In this document: positions 37,138-44,720 of the stretch, piece after piece
Position numbering within the stretch: the first letter of the stretch is position 1
Layout of the letters: each line of letters opens with the position of its first letter
Source of the DNA: Bacteroides propionicigenes
GTDB taxonomy: Bacteria > Bacteroidota > Bacteroidia > Bacteroidales > Bacteroidaceae
DNA length: 64,000 nt
Direction: 5' to 3'
Assembly: GCF_018390535.1 (NCBI RefSeq)
Contig: NZ_JAHBBW010000005.1
Coordinates: 62,001 to 126,000 of the forward strand
Notes under the pieces: model-generated
Told to the model about the DNA's origin: nothing
What the model saw: only the letters and a program-made list of their open reading frames with translations
Database searches by the model: none
Program-made: the position numbers and the translations under genes

Positions 37138-37210
37138 CAAGACTTTCCCGATTTACTAAAACGTCCCCAACGATTTACTAAATCTTCCCCATCGTTTTAG
37201 TAAATCTCTA
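37138..37210. repeat. 22-bp-period array of TTTACTAAA words
   Basis: Three copies of the word ATTTACTAAA(A/T) or its complement, centred at about 37155, 37177 and 37199, exactly 22 bases apart, with CCCC-containing spacers. Bases 37151-37168 are the exact reverse complement of 3700-3717 (GGGGACGTTTTAGTAAAT), so this is a second copy of the family at 3661-3745. Confidence 0.8.
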
Positions 37211-37265
37211 TTTGCTCCATAAAACCCGCCCGAAGATTGATTCATAATTCCGGATAGTCGGAGAA

Positions 37266-37499
37266 TTGGTAGAAAAAAAACGATACGACGTACCAAATAA
37301 AATATATAAAGAGGTTTGTATCAAAAGCAAGGGAACCGATAAAGAAAAGGCAGAACGCGAAATGAAAGTTTTTTTTGACTCAATACATCCGGAAGATGAA
37401 GCAGAACTTCAAGCTGCTGTTAAAAAAGATTTTGCTAGAATACATAAAGAAATTGAGGAGATAAAGTATTTTGTTGGACGCTTCCATATACAAAAATAA
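37266..37499 (+). CDS. Short unknown ORF, possibly a gene remnant
   Basis: A 77-codon ORF beginning at TTG, with no ATG near the start; an in-frame stop lies only 19 bases upstream. The product is charged and helical (EKAEREMKVFFDSIHPEDEAELQAAVKKDFARIHKEIEEIKYF) and resembles the end of a longer protein. It ends within a strong terminator. It sits between the 22-bp array and the left attachment site. It could be a real small protein or a remnant truncated at its 5' end. Confidence 0.4.
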   Translation: MVEKKRYDVPNKIYKEVCIKSKGTDKEKAEREMKVFFDSIHPEDEAELQAAVKKDFARIHKEIEEIKYFVGRFHIQK

Positions 37500-37526
37500 G
37501 CCGTTGGAATCCAACGGCTTATTTTT
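37492..37526. terminator. Bidirectional terminator beside the left attachment site
   Basis: Inverted repeat AAAAATAAGCCGTTGG / CCAACGGCTTATTTTT, 16 bp with a 3-base loop. Before integration it would have been directly downstream of tRNA-Pro and so probably ended its transcript. Confidence 0.88.
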
Positions 37527-37530
37527 GTTC

Positions 37531-37584
37531 GTCGGGGTAGCGGGATTCGAACCCACGACCCCCTGCTCCCAAAGCAGGTGCGCT
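37531..37584. repeat. Left attachment site (duplicated 3' end of tRNA-Pro)
   Basis: These 54 bases are identical to 48534-48587, which is the 3' part of the intact tRNA-Pro gene (T arm, variable region and anticodon arm). After 37584 the tRNA sequence stops and unrelated DNA begins. This is the expected copy left at one end when an element integrates into a tRNA gene and restores it at the other. Confidence 0.95.
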
Positions 37585-38049
37585 TATGCTATTATTTATA
37601 TCGCTAAACAGACTATCTATAAAGCAATTAGCTTGCGCTTACTTCCTCGCTAAATTAAAGCGGTTGACATCTTGGTTGAATTTGATAACCAAACAAGAAG
37701 TATTGAACAATAATTTAATAATCTCTTTATGGCTTGAACCACATTGCAAATTTAATAATTTCATTCTAAGTGAACAACATTATAGCTGTTTTCATGCTTC
37801 GGGTATGAATTTGCCAATTCTCCATATAAAGAAGAAAATTTCAATATTCGTACCTGCATAAAAAAACAGCATAAGAGTTTTCTCAAATGCAGCTCATTCA
37901 TAATTTTACTTTCCTTTATTCGTATATAAATTCATCGCCAGACACTCTTAAATAGTTTGATTCAATAGGGTGTTTTATTAGGTTTATTCCTTGTAAATGA
38001 GTATATTTGCAATAGATGAATCAGTAATTAATTTTACAAATTTGACATT
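37585..38049. other. Left end of the element, non-coding, with integrase arm-type site
   Basis: No convincing gene. It contains GGTTGACATCTTGGTTGA at 37662-37679, identical to 48427-48444 at the right end, likely an arm site bound by the integrase. A -7-like box TATATTTG at 38002-38009 precedes the small gene at 38050. A 91-codon frame from 37586 has no coding character. Confidence 0.65.
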
Positions 38050-38238
38050 ATGAGAACTTTAAAACCTAAATCCAAGAATGTAGCCATTTATTATGTACCA
38101 ACGGAGATAAGAGAAGTCACTACAACAGATGTAACCTATCAAGCAATGGATATGGAATTGATTAAGAGATATTTCCCTGATATTTATAAGAATATTGTAG
38201 GTGATATGAAATTAAAAAGAAGAGGCAGCAAAGAGTAA
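38050..38238 (+). CDS. Small unknown protein
   Basis: A 62-residue protein (MRTLKPKSKNVAIYYVP...), basic at both ends, preceded by a TATATTTG promoter box 40 bases upstream and opposed in direction to all other genes of the element. I recognise no domain. The short, basic make-up would fit a DNA-binding or excision-related accessory protein, but there is no direct evidence. Confidence 0.6.
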   Translation: MRTLKPKSKNVAIYYVPTEIREVTTTDVTYQAMDMELIKRYFPDIYKNIVGDMKLKRRGSKE

Positions 38239-38292
38239 TCAATGCTGCCTTTGGCTTTTAGAATGGTATAAGAGTTTCCTTAAAATCAGTTC

Positions 38293-38718
38293 TTATCCAG
38301 CTATCTTCTTGTAAGTTGAAGTATCAACTTCATCATCATCTGTGCTTGTTATTTTTAAGGTCGAAGAATTGAGTTCTTCTACTTTGTAAATGTCTGCACC
38401 ATCAAATTGGGTATAGGTGACGCTTAATTGGTTGCCTTCCAACTTCCAATTGAAGTAGGCGTTAGAACCATAGTCCTCATAATGATAGCCTGTCCCATCA
38501 TCTTTAAAGACGAAGTAGAGACCACTATCGGCTTCATCCCAATATTCCTTATGACCATCGTCATTCAGTTCCCAACCTTTAGTCCAAGTTAGTTCCCATT
38601 TGCCAATAATGTCATTGGGGTTACTGACTGCTTCTTCATCATCATCACTACACGCTGCAAAGTTTACAGCACACAAGACCATTAATAAGGTCATTCCTAA
38701 AAATCTTAGAGTTTTCAT
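38293..38718 (-). CDS. Lipocalin-like lipoprotein with surface-export tag
   Basis: A 141-residue lipoprotein, last gene of the cargo operon. The signal peptide ends VNFAACSDDDEEA. Cysteine followed by S-D-D-D is the pattern known to send Bacteroides lipoproteins to the cell surface. The mature part starts IIGKWELTWTKGWELND and ends ITSTDDDEVDTSTYKKI, a lipocalin-like small barrel. It clearly resembles the C-terminal domain of the larger lipoprotein at 39247 (shared GWE-ND and W-E-G-Y spacing), so the two are related modules. Confidence 0.82.
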   Translation of the reverse strand: MKTLRFLGMTLLMVLCAVNFAACSDDDEEAVSNPNDIIGKWELTWTKGWELNDDGHKEYWDEADSGLYFVFKDDGTGYHYEDYGSNAYFNWKLEGNQLSVTYTQFDGADIYKVEELNSSTLKITSTDDDEVDTSTYKKIAG

Positions 38719-38737
38719 TATTGAATAAGTTATTAAA

Positions 38738-39211
38738 TTAGAAATTGGGAGACTTGTCTCCCTTATTTAAATCACTACTAAATCCATCATTAAAATTAAG
38801 TACTCCATCATTAAGATAGGCAATCTGATATCCAGAATAGAAATCATTTCCATTCCATTGGATTCTCAAATAGATTAAATCTCCATTCTGTTCCAAGTAC
38901 CATAAGCCATTTGTTGAATATTCATTATCTACAATCCACTCTGAATAGGTGGTACTGCCATTCATGGTAGATTTGGTTCTACTGGCACTTTTAGTATATC
39001 TAACGACACTCTTATTGGTGGAGAACTTGTAACTCATAAAGGTTTTGGATAACTCATTATTAACTTCTCTGTACCAACTACCATAAAGTAATGAAGAGTA
39101 TTGCTCAATTGAACGATTGGAGTCTGGTTCTGAATTATTGTCATTGCTACAAGATGATAAGTTGACACACGCAACGACCATTGATAAGACTATTAAATAT
39201 TTAATTCTCAT
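38738..39211 (-). CDS. Lipoprotein, unknown
   Basis: A 157-residue lipoprotein (signal peptide ending VNLSSCSNDNNSEP, acidic and polar just after the cysteine). The mature part (LLYGSWYREVNNELSKTFMSYKFS...GLWYLEQNGDLIYLRIQWN) has the GSW start and strand pattern of lipocalin-like domains, but I cannot assign a family. It is spaced 19 bases from the downstream gene and 35 from the upstream one, within the cargo operon. Confidence 0.75.
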   Translation of the reverse strand: MRIKYLIVLSMVVACVNLSSCSNDNNSEPDSNRSIEQYSSLLYGSWYREVNNELSKTFMSYKFSTNKSVVRYTKSASRTKSTMNGSTTYSEWIVDNEYSTNGLWYLEQNGDLIYLRIQWNGNDFYSGYQIAYLNDGVLNFNDGFSSDLNKGDKSPNF

Positions 39212-39246
39212 TGATTTTAAATGTAAATTGTTTTATTGTTAGTGAA

Positions 39247-40737
39247 TTATCTCCGTTTCATTTCATAGTTTTCTTCTGACACAGAATCTATGGCTTTCAG
39301 ATGTAATTCTGTCTCTGTAAGTTTGGTAATGATTATAGAAGTCTTACCATCCAGCCATTCAGAATTTCTAAGGATAAGTTTGTTACCCTCTACAGAACTT
39401 GCAAAGTAGTAAGTCTTATAGCCATCGTTATATCCACCATTGCCATCTTCATCCTCAAAGAAGATATATTCGCCTACAACATTTTCTTCCCAATTCTCTT
39501 TAATATTCTGGTCGTTATATTCCCATCCATAGCATTTTAGCATATCCCATGTACCTTCAAGTCGTGCCAATGTAGCCTTATCTTCATCCTCATTAGAGGT
39601 GACTGTAACAATAGCTGTAGTAGAGAAATTACCATCCTCTGTAGTTACTGTAATATTGGTTTCACCTGCAGAGTTGGCTGTTACCAAACCTTCTTGGCTT
39701 ATGCTTGCAACGGTTTCATTGGAACTACTCCATATAACTTTGTTATTGGTAGCATTGTCTGGTTGTACAGTGGCTGTTAATTGGAATGTTTCACCTTGCT
39801 TTAGATTAACTGTGTTCTCATTAATGGATATGCCTGTAACCTTTATCTCGTCTGTAACAATCTTACCATTATCAATATTGATTTTAAATGTAAAGTCTCT
39901 CTTAGTTCCATCATAGAACGTAACTTCACATTTATATTCCCAAATGTTGGTAGTGTTGCCAAGAAGTGTATAGTTTCTCTTTGCATCAGAGGGCACATCA
40001 AAGGGTGGAGCTATATAGGTGCTCCACACTGATTTTCCTTCCTTGAAGCTACGTCTGTTGATGTATCGACCACTAAGTTCTATTCCTTCTTCGTAAGAAA
40101 CTAAAGTGACACCAGCAAGATTCCCGTTCTCATCAAAGGATGGTCTTGATTTAGCTATATAGATAGTATCTCCTTCGTGTGAATAACAGCAGTCAGCTAT
40201 AAACACAGATTCCTTGTACCAATTATGGGCTATTCCATTCTTGCTGTTATCATATTGCAGTTGAGTCCGTTTAGCTTTATGGTTGCTTGTGAATATTGTC
40301 TGAAACCTCCCTCCAATGTTGAATGTAACGATATTACCTGTACTTATTTCCTTATAATAAAGAGGTGCTACATATTTGACATATAAGGTTTCATATTCTC
40401 CATATCCTTTATATAGCTGCTGAATGGTATCAGTCTTCTCTATATCAATCCATTCAGATTTAAGTTGTTTAGAAACTGCATCATATTCACTGAACCATAA
40501 ATGATTGTCTTTCAATCCAGATAACAGAACAGAACTTTCTCCTTGTAAGCCGTATCTGCATTTAATATTGGAATAGTCCTTTATGTATTCAGAAAATAGC
40601 TTATCAGTTTTATCGAAAAGTGTTCCTTCGTCAAGACTTGTGGAAGGCATTCTGTCCAATTCATCTTCTCCACAGGAAGTAAATCCCATGCTTAATGCAA
40701 CCAATAATGAGGTTGCTAATAATCTAAATGCTTTCAT
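39247..40737 (-). CDS. Multidomain lipoprotein with BIG2 and lipocalin-like domains
   Basis: A 496-residue lipoprotein. Signal peptide MKAFRLLATSLLVALSMGF, cysteine in TSCGEDELDR. Residues 30-300 are unassigned. At about 303-382 is a bacterial Ig-like BIG2 domain (VTGISINENTVNLKQGETFQ, later WSSSNETVASIS). At about 389-496 is a lipocalin-like domain related to the product at 38293. The start at 40737 was chosen for the signal peptide. Its signal peptide is nearly the same as that of the upstream gene (40751), evidence of local duplication. Likely exposed on the outer membrane. Confidence 0.85.
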   Translation of the reverse strand: MKAFRLLATSLLVALSMGFTSCGEDELDRMPSTSLDEGTLFDKTDKLFSEYIKDYSNIKCRYGLQGESSVLLSGLKDNHLWFSEYDAVSKQLKSEWIDIEKTDTIQQLYKGYGEYETLYVKYVAPLYYKEISTGNIVTFNIGGRFQTIFTSNHKAKRTQLQYDNSKNGIAHNWYKESVFIADCCYSHEGDTIYIAKSRPSFDENGNLAGVTLVSYEEGIELSGRYINRRSFKEGKSVWSTYIAPPFDVPSDAKRNYTLLGNTTNIWEYKCEVTFYDGTKRDFTFKINIDNGKIVTDEIKVTGISINENTVNLKQGETFQLTATVQPDNATNNKVIWSSSNETVASISQEGLVTANSAGETNITVTTEDGNFSTTAIVTVTSNEDEDKATLARLEGTWDMLKCYGWEYNDQNIKENWEENVVGEYIFFEDEDGNGGYNDGYKTYYFASSVEGNKLILRNSEWLDGKTSIIITKLTETELHLKAIDSVSEENYEMKRR

Positions 40738-40750
40738 ATAAGAGTAACTT

Positions 40751-41104
40751 TTAATCACCGTTGAATATCTTTTTAGCTTCTTCATATCCTTTGTCATAGG
40801 AGTTTTCTTGAGGTGCATATTTTCCTGTCTTTGTTCTTTTCTGATAGGAATCATCATTTAGAGATTCATTCTTGCGTGGAGCAAAAATATTATCCCTATG
40901 CCAAGAATTTCCATCCTTGTCTTTATATCTGCTCTCTGTTTTAATATAAGTACCCTCTCCATGCTTCCCTCGCTCTGATTCATCTGTAATGAAGTATGTA
41001 TTCCTTTCTTTATTATCTTTATTTTTATTATCTCCTCCACAGGAACTAATTCCCATGTTTAATGCAACTACTAATGAGGTTGCTAATAATCTATATATTT
41101 TCAT
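40751..41104 (-). CDS. Small lipoprotein, unknown
   Basis: A 117-residue lipoprotein with signal peptide MKIYRLLATSLVVALNMGI and cysteine in SSCGGDNKNKD. The mature chain is very polar and lysine/asparagine/aspartate-rich and seems poorly ordered. The signal peptide duplicates that of the neighbour at 40737 (RLLATSL-VAL shared). It starts one base after the stop region of the unknown gene at 41106, so they form one transcript. Confidence 0.75.
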   Translation of the reverse strand: MKIYRLLATSLVVALNMGISSCGGDNKNKDNKERNTYFITDESERGKHGEGTYIKTESRYKDKDGNSWHRDNIFAPRKNESLNDDSYQKRTKTGKYAPQENSYDKGYEEAKKIFNGD

Positions 41105-41105
41105 T

Positions 41106-41492
41106 TTAGATTTCTATTACAAATTCATGATTGTCATTTACCCACTTCCCATATTTTCTAATTAAGTTTAGCACTTCTTCTCTATGGGGTAGTTCTTCTT
41201 TAAAGTAGCATGAGTATTTTACTGCACTATCGTCATATAGCATTCCAAAAGTTTTATCGACAAGTTTAGTCATAAAACTTCTATTGTTCTTCTTGTAAAC
41301 TTCTCGTTCCATTATTTTACGCCTGTAATAATATTCATTATAAGATGCTATTACGGGTTTTGCATAAAAAGAGTCAAGAGAGGGTAATGTATTCTTCTTA
41401 TATTCTCCCCAATCCATTAAAAACTTGCGACGGTAGAAGTATAAATCATCATCTGTGTATCTTTGGTTACCATACAAAATAGTTGCTTTCAT
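41106..41492 (-). CDS. Unknown protein, first gene of the cargo operon
   Basis: A 128-residue protein without signal peptide or membrane segment, rich in tyrosine, lysine and arginine (YFYRRKFLMDWGEYKKN; YNEYYYRRKIMEREVYKKNN). The repeated YYRRK motif suggests an internal duplication. I recognise no family. It is preceded by a long structured leader (41493-41808) and followed directly by lipoprotein genes, so it may be the regulated head of the operon. Confidence 0.65.
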   Translation of the reverse strand: MKATILYGNQRYTDDDLYFYRRKFLMDWGEYKKNTLPSLDSFYAKPVIASYNEYYYRRKIMEREVYKKNNRSFMTKLVDKTFGMLYDDSAVKYSCYFKEELPHREEVLNLIRKYGKWVNDNHEFVIEI

Positions 41493-42245
41493 ATTTCACG
41501 CATTATGCCCACCTGTTCCCTCTGGAAGAGCTGTTATTATAAATAAAAAAGGTGTGGGAACTATATATGTTTTACCCTACTGACTGGCTTCTCGCATTGC
41601 CCTTGGAGTGGATAAAACAATAGCCCCACACCAGTTTGAAATATAGAAACCTTATAAAAGGTAGGTATATAACAAATAATGTGGGTGCTATTGCTACCAT
41701 CTTCACTCCATTTCAAATTTTGCGAGAATTTGTCAGTAGAAGATAATTTCAATAACACCTTTCGTTAAATATGTCCTTCCAACTCTCTAACGCATTAGTT
41801 CATTGGAATTGGTGCAAAGATAGCGAAAGGTTCTAAATCATTAGGTATGAAGTGAGGATAAATAGTAGAATTTCTGTCCTCAAACATATTCTGAACAGGA
41901 TATTTAATAAGAATTGCACCTAAGCTCTTTAAATCCATGTGGGTATCAAAATGAAAAATCCTCTTATAAAGTCAGAATTTCCCAATTTGTTACCCACCTT
42001 GATTTATAAACTTTATCCCTGTATATTGTTGGATATGCAAGAAGTGCTACCTGCAATATGATTAATAAGAGTTGAGATAGTTCTAAACTCTGTAAACTTA
42101 TAGAATTGAACTACATTTATAAGGCTGAAATGCCAAATTTAAAGAATCAGACTTTAGATGTATCTAAGCTCAATATTTCATGGATTTGGGACAATACCAT
42201 TCAGACCACTATATAGGGTGAATCTTAATAATCCTGTCCCAATCA
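41493..42245. other. Non-coding leader and spacer with attenuator-like structure
   Basis: No gene. On the minus strand it holds a TATCTTTG box (41822-41815), then a segment 41739-41721, then a stem-loop built from 41632-41613 and 41574-41551 followed by six T (41550-41545), then the box TATAATAACAG (41541-41531) 39 bases before the ATG of 41492. A 12-bp motif ATAGTAGAATTT lies at 41862-41873. From 41880 to 42245 I see nothing specific. Confidence 0.6.
41545..41739 (-). promoter_or_regulatory. Candidate transcription attenuator of the cargo operon
   Basis: On the minus strand, GGTGTGGG (41632-41625) pairs with CCCACACC (41558-41551) and TGTTTTA (41619-41613) with TAAAACA (41574-41568). A run of six T follows, an intrinsic-terminator layout. 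The loop of this hairpin (41596-41577, TGCGAGAA...GTCAGTAG) is complementary in two 8-base blocks to 41739-41721, transcribed earlier. Pairing of the two would form a pseudoknot or a competing fold. Function is inferred. Confidence 0.5.
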
Positions 42246-42833
42246 TTAGAAACTCAAACAGTCATAAGTCTGCAAGATTTCCTCCTGCCTTAACCCCAAG
42301 TATCTTTTAGTAATGGCAACAGAACTATGGTTGAACAGTTCCATGAGTTTTACTAATGCCAACTCTGCGTTATCGCTATTCATGTTATAGACTTGCCTAC
42401 CAAAAGTCTTTCTAAGAGAATGGCAACTAAAATTCTTAATCTTTAGCCTGTACTTCTTCTTCACCTCTTTAAGAATGATGTTAATTCTCTGGACTGTGAA
42501 GATAGTGCCTTTCTGACTTATAAGAATTGGCGCATTGATTCCAACAGGATTTATATGCTCGTAGCACTCTTTAATATGCTGCTGTAATTGGGGATTCAGT
42601 CTGATAGTCCTTACCTTACCAGTCTTTTTCTCAATTACTGTAAACTCGTCAGCACCTAATATCTGCTTCCACCTTAGAGATAGAATATCAGATATTCTTA
42701 ATCCTGTGAAGCATCCCAAAGCTATAAGAAGTGAGATTTTATAATTCTCATCTTTGGCTAACTTCCTAATGAGGTTCATTGCATCAGACCAAACAAGATA
42801 GTCTGCGGTTGTGCTTGAATATTTAAGTGACAT
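42246..42833 (-). CDS. Catalytic-domain-only tyrosine recombinase
   Basis: A 195-residue site-specific recombinase. All active-site residues are in place: Arg46 (FTGLRISDILSL), Lys70, His138 and Arg141 (CHSLRKTFG), His169 and the nucleophile Tyr178 (TKRYLG). The N-terminal core-binding and arm-binding domains of normal integrases are missing; the protein begins 10-15 residues before the catalytic fold. It could resolve dimers, invert a segment, or help excision beside the large integrase. The 12-bp motif and inverted repeats upstream (41493-41880) are possible targets. Confidence 0.88.
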   Translation of the reverse strand: MSLKYSSTTADYLVWSDAMNLIRKLAKDENYKISLLIALGCFTGLRISDILSLRWKQILGADEFTVIEKKTGKVRTIRLNPQLQQHIKECYEHINPVGINAPILISQKGTIFTVQRINIILKEVKKKYRLKIKNFSCHSLRKTFGRQVYNMNSDNAELALVKLMELFNHSSVAITKRYLGLRQEEILQTYDCLSF

Positions 42834-42998
42834 AATGTTCTGTTTTATAAGTAAATGAATAGAAGTGAATATTAATTTAGAGTTGGATTTACTAACTCAT
42901 TGATTACTAAGGAAACATTTATTTTTATCCAAAGTGAAAGTATTTAGGGTGGGAACGCCTTACAAAGACATTCCACACCTTGTTATATATAGTATTCT

Positions 42999-43271
42999 CT
43001 AAAATGGTCTGTTCCCATATTGGTAATCCAAAATAGAGTTGCACACCCTGTCGTAAAAGGAAAATCCACAACCTGTATAAAAGTAGCTTAGATATATTGC
43101 TTGGTATTCCCTTTGTAATGTGGTATTATCTTTCAGCATATTATCCAACTTCTCTAAAGAGTGTTTCAATGCTTGTACCACCTTTATATATCTAAGGTTG
43201 TTATCCACCTCTCCCAAACGGGTTTCCAATTCTTTGATATGCTCTATAAGTTTATCTATTTGTTTATTCAT
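42999..43271 (-). CDS. Small coiled-coil protein
   Basis: A 90-residue protein starting MNKQIDKLIEHIKELETRLGEVDNNLRYI, a clear heptad-type coiled coil over residues 2-60, with an aromatic C-terminus (YLSYFYTGCGFSFYDRV). Start ATG 43271 was chosen because the coil begins there. It follows the DUF3871 gene by 87 bases on the same strand. No family recognised; a small mobile-element accessory. Confidence 0.65.
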   Translation of the reverse strand: MNKQIDKLIEHIKELETRLGEVDNNLRYIKVVQALKHSLEKLDNMLKDNTTLQREYQAIYLSYFYTGCGFSFYDRVCNSILDYQYGNRPF

Positions 43272-43358
43272 AATTCTAAGTTTTAATAAGTTGGTAGAAA
43301 TAAAGAAAGGACAACTAACTGAATAGCTGCCCTTTCCTCTCTCAATCAATAAGCCCAT

Positions 43359-44459
43359 TTAATCAATGAACCACTTATATCTCTCGTCACCATGTAAAGC
43401 CGCATTGATTCCAACTGTCATTTCAGTAGCATTTAAGGAACGGTCTAAGAATGAATCAATATAGCTTGACTTGTTAGCTCCTGTAAGCAAGTTGTAGAAT
43501 TTCCACATATTAAGTTCACTTCCAAAGCCGCCAAAATTATTGTCGTGAATGTATGCTTTGGCTACAGAATTAATCTGTGTATCTGTAAGCAACATTCTTG
43601 GCAGTGCCTTTTGATAGCCTGTTGGCAAGCATTGGTAAAGTCGCATCTTGCCTATAATCTGTGCGAATTGGTGTTCACTCATGGAAGTGTTGCCCAACTG
43701 CTGCATCAGATAAAGATGTTTGGCTGGATTGTAGTTGTTGAACAGTTCCAATGCTGCACGATAGAGTTCTGTTGTGTTGCTCACTCTTAAATCGTCCTTG
43801 TAGCCATTGGTGAAGATGCACATATTGCAACAAACTTGGTTCTTGAAGCCAATAGCAAGACGGAACAACTCTGGAACTTTCTTGCTATATAAGTTCATCT
43901 GATTATAAGCCCTCACACCTACGATAGAAAGATTGAGCTTGTTTCCACCAACCGTTTCATAAATGGTAGGAACATCAATGCTGAAAGCTGCCCTTTCATA
44001 ATAAATGGTCTTGTCAGATTCCAAAAGTTGATTGGCAGGTTTGTGGATGGCTGCTGGGATTCTGCCCTTGATAATATGGCTCACACGAATATCTGCTTGT
44101 TCCACTTTCTCACCACTAAAAAATGATTGGGCTGCATCCTGTATGGTTTCCACAAATGCGGCATGGTTAATGGTAAGTTCGTTGTCTTTAGAGAACACAG
44201 GGGTAATGCAGTCATGTTTCAGATGATGCAAGGTTACTTCCTGTGTGTTGGCTTCAATGAAATGGTTGGCAGGTTTTACAGGTTCATCCATGATGATTGT
44301 TGCTTCCTCTGCATATTCACCCAAATTCATTCTCTCACGATTGTTTGCCATAGCTGGCATAATAACTAAATTTCTCATAATGATAAAATTGTTAAATTGG
44401 TTATTGATTGGATTTAACTCTGGAATTGGTAAAGTTCCTATCGCTTTGGATTGCTCCAT
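43359..44459 (-). CDS. DUF3871 protein
   Basis: A 366-residue protein of the DUF3871 family, which I know only from Bacteroides mobile elements. Markers are TLHHLKHDCITPVFSKDNELTINHAAFVE, SHIIKGRIPAAIHKPA and the C-terminal WKFYNLLTGANKSSYIDSFLDR. The pattern (self-contained, present on many elements next to helicase-like or replication genes) resembles phage/plasmid DUF932-type proteins, but its activity is not established. It is cytoplasmic, without signal or membrane segment. A methionine at residue 28 or 34 could be the true start. Confidence 0.82.
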   Translation of the reverse strand: MEQSKAIGTLPIPELNPINNQFNNFIIMRNLVIMPAMANNRERMNLGEYAEEATIIMDEPVKPANHFIEANTQEVTLHHLKHDCITPVFSKDNELTINHAAFVETIQDAAQSFFSGEKVEQADIRVSHIIKGRIPAAIHKPANQLLESDKTIYYERAAFSIDVPTIYETVGGNKLNLSIVGVRAYNQMNLYSKKVPELFRLAIGFKNQVCCNMCIFTNGYKDDLRVSNTTELYRAALELFNNYNPAKHLYLMQQLGNTSMSEHQFAQIIGKMRLYQCLPTGYQKALPRMLLTDTQINSVAKAYIHDNNFGGFGSELNMWKFYNLLTGANKSSYIDSFLDRSLNATEMTVGINAALHGDERYKWFID

Positions 44460-44640
44460 AACGATTTTGACTTCACTACAATTCGCTGAATTACTTTTAA
44501 GTGATATTACAATTAGACTATATTACCATTATGTCTGTATTGTGTATCGCTTTAAGAAGTCCATGAATGATGTGAGGTGAATAGTAGAATTTATAATGCT
44601 TGAGGGGGTGGGTGGCTATCTGCCAATTCTCATTTTCCTT

Positions 44641-44720
44641 TTACTTGGTGAGAGGGGGCTAAAATAGGGGTGCAGTCAGACGGCACGAAGTGCCGGATGG
44701 CTGCGCCCTCCGCACTTCGT
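44641..44720. other. GC-rich hairpin region, candidate transfer-origin or terminator
   Basis: Directly after the helicase stop (minus strand), this 80-base stretch is much GC-richer than the rest of the element. It contains hairpin CGGCAC-GAA-GTGCCG (44681-44695), a second partial copy of the arm (CGCACTTCG at 44711-44719), and a G-rich segment (AGAGGGGGCTAAAATAGGGG) next to it. It could be a terminator for the helicase gene or an origin of transfer used by a helper element. No relaxase is present to support the latter. Confidence 0.4.

Noticed and set aside
37586..37861. Open frame of 91 codons at the left end of the element
   Set aside because: Starts inside the attachment junction and crosses the arm-type site; composition is not protein-like.
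40738..40857. N-terminal extension of the BIG2 lipoprotein
   Set aside because: The extra 40 codons overlap the upstream lipoprotein gene and would bury the signal peptide; ATG 40737 fits better.
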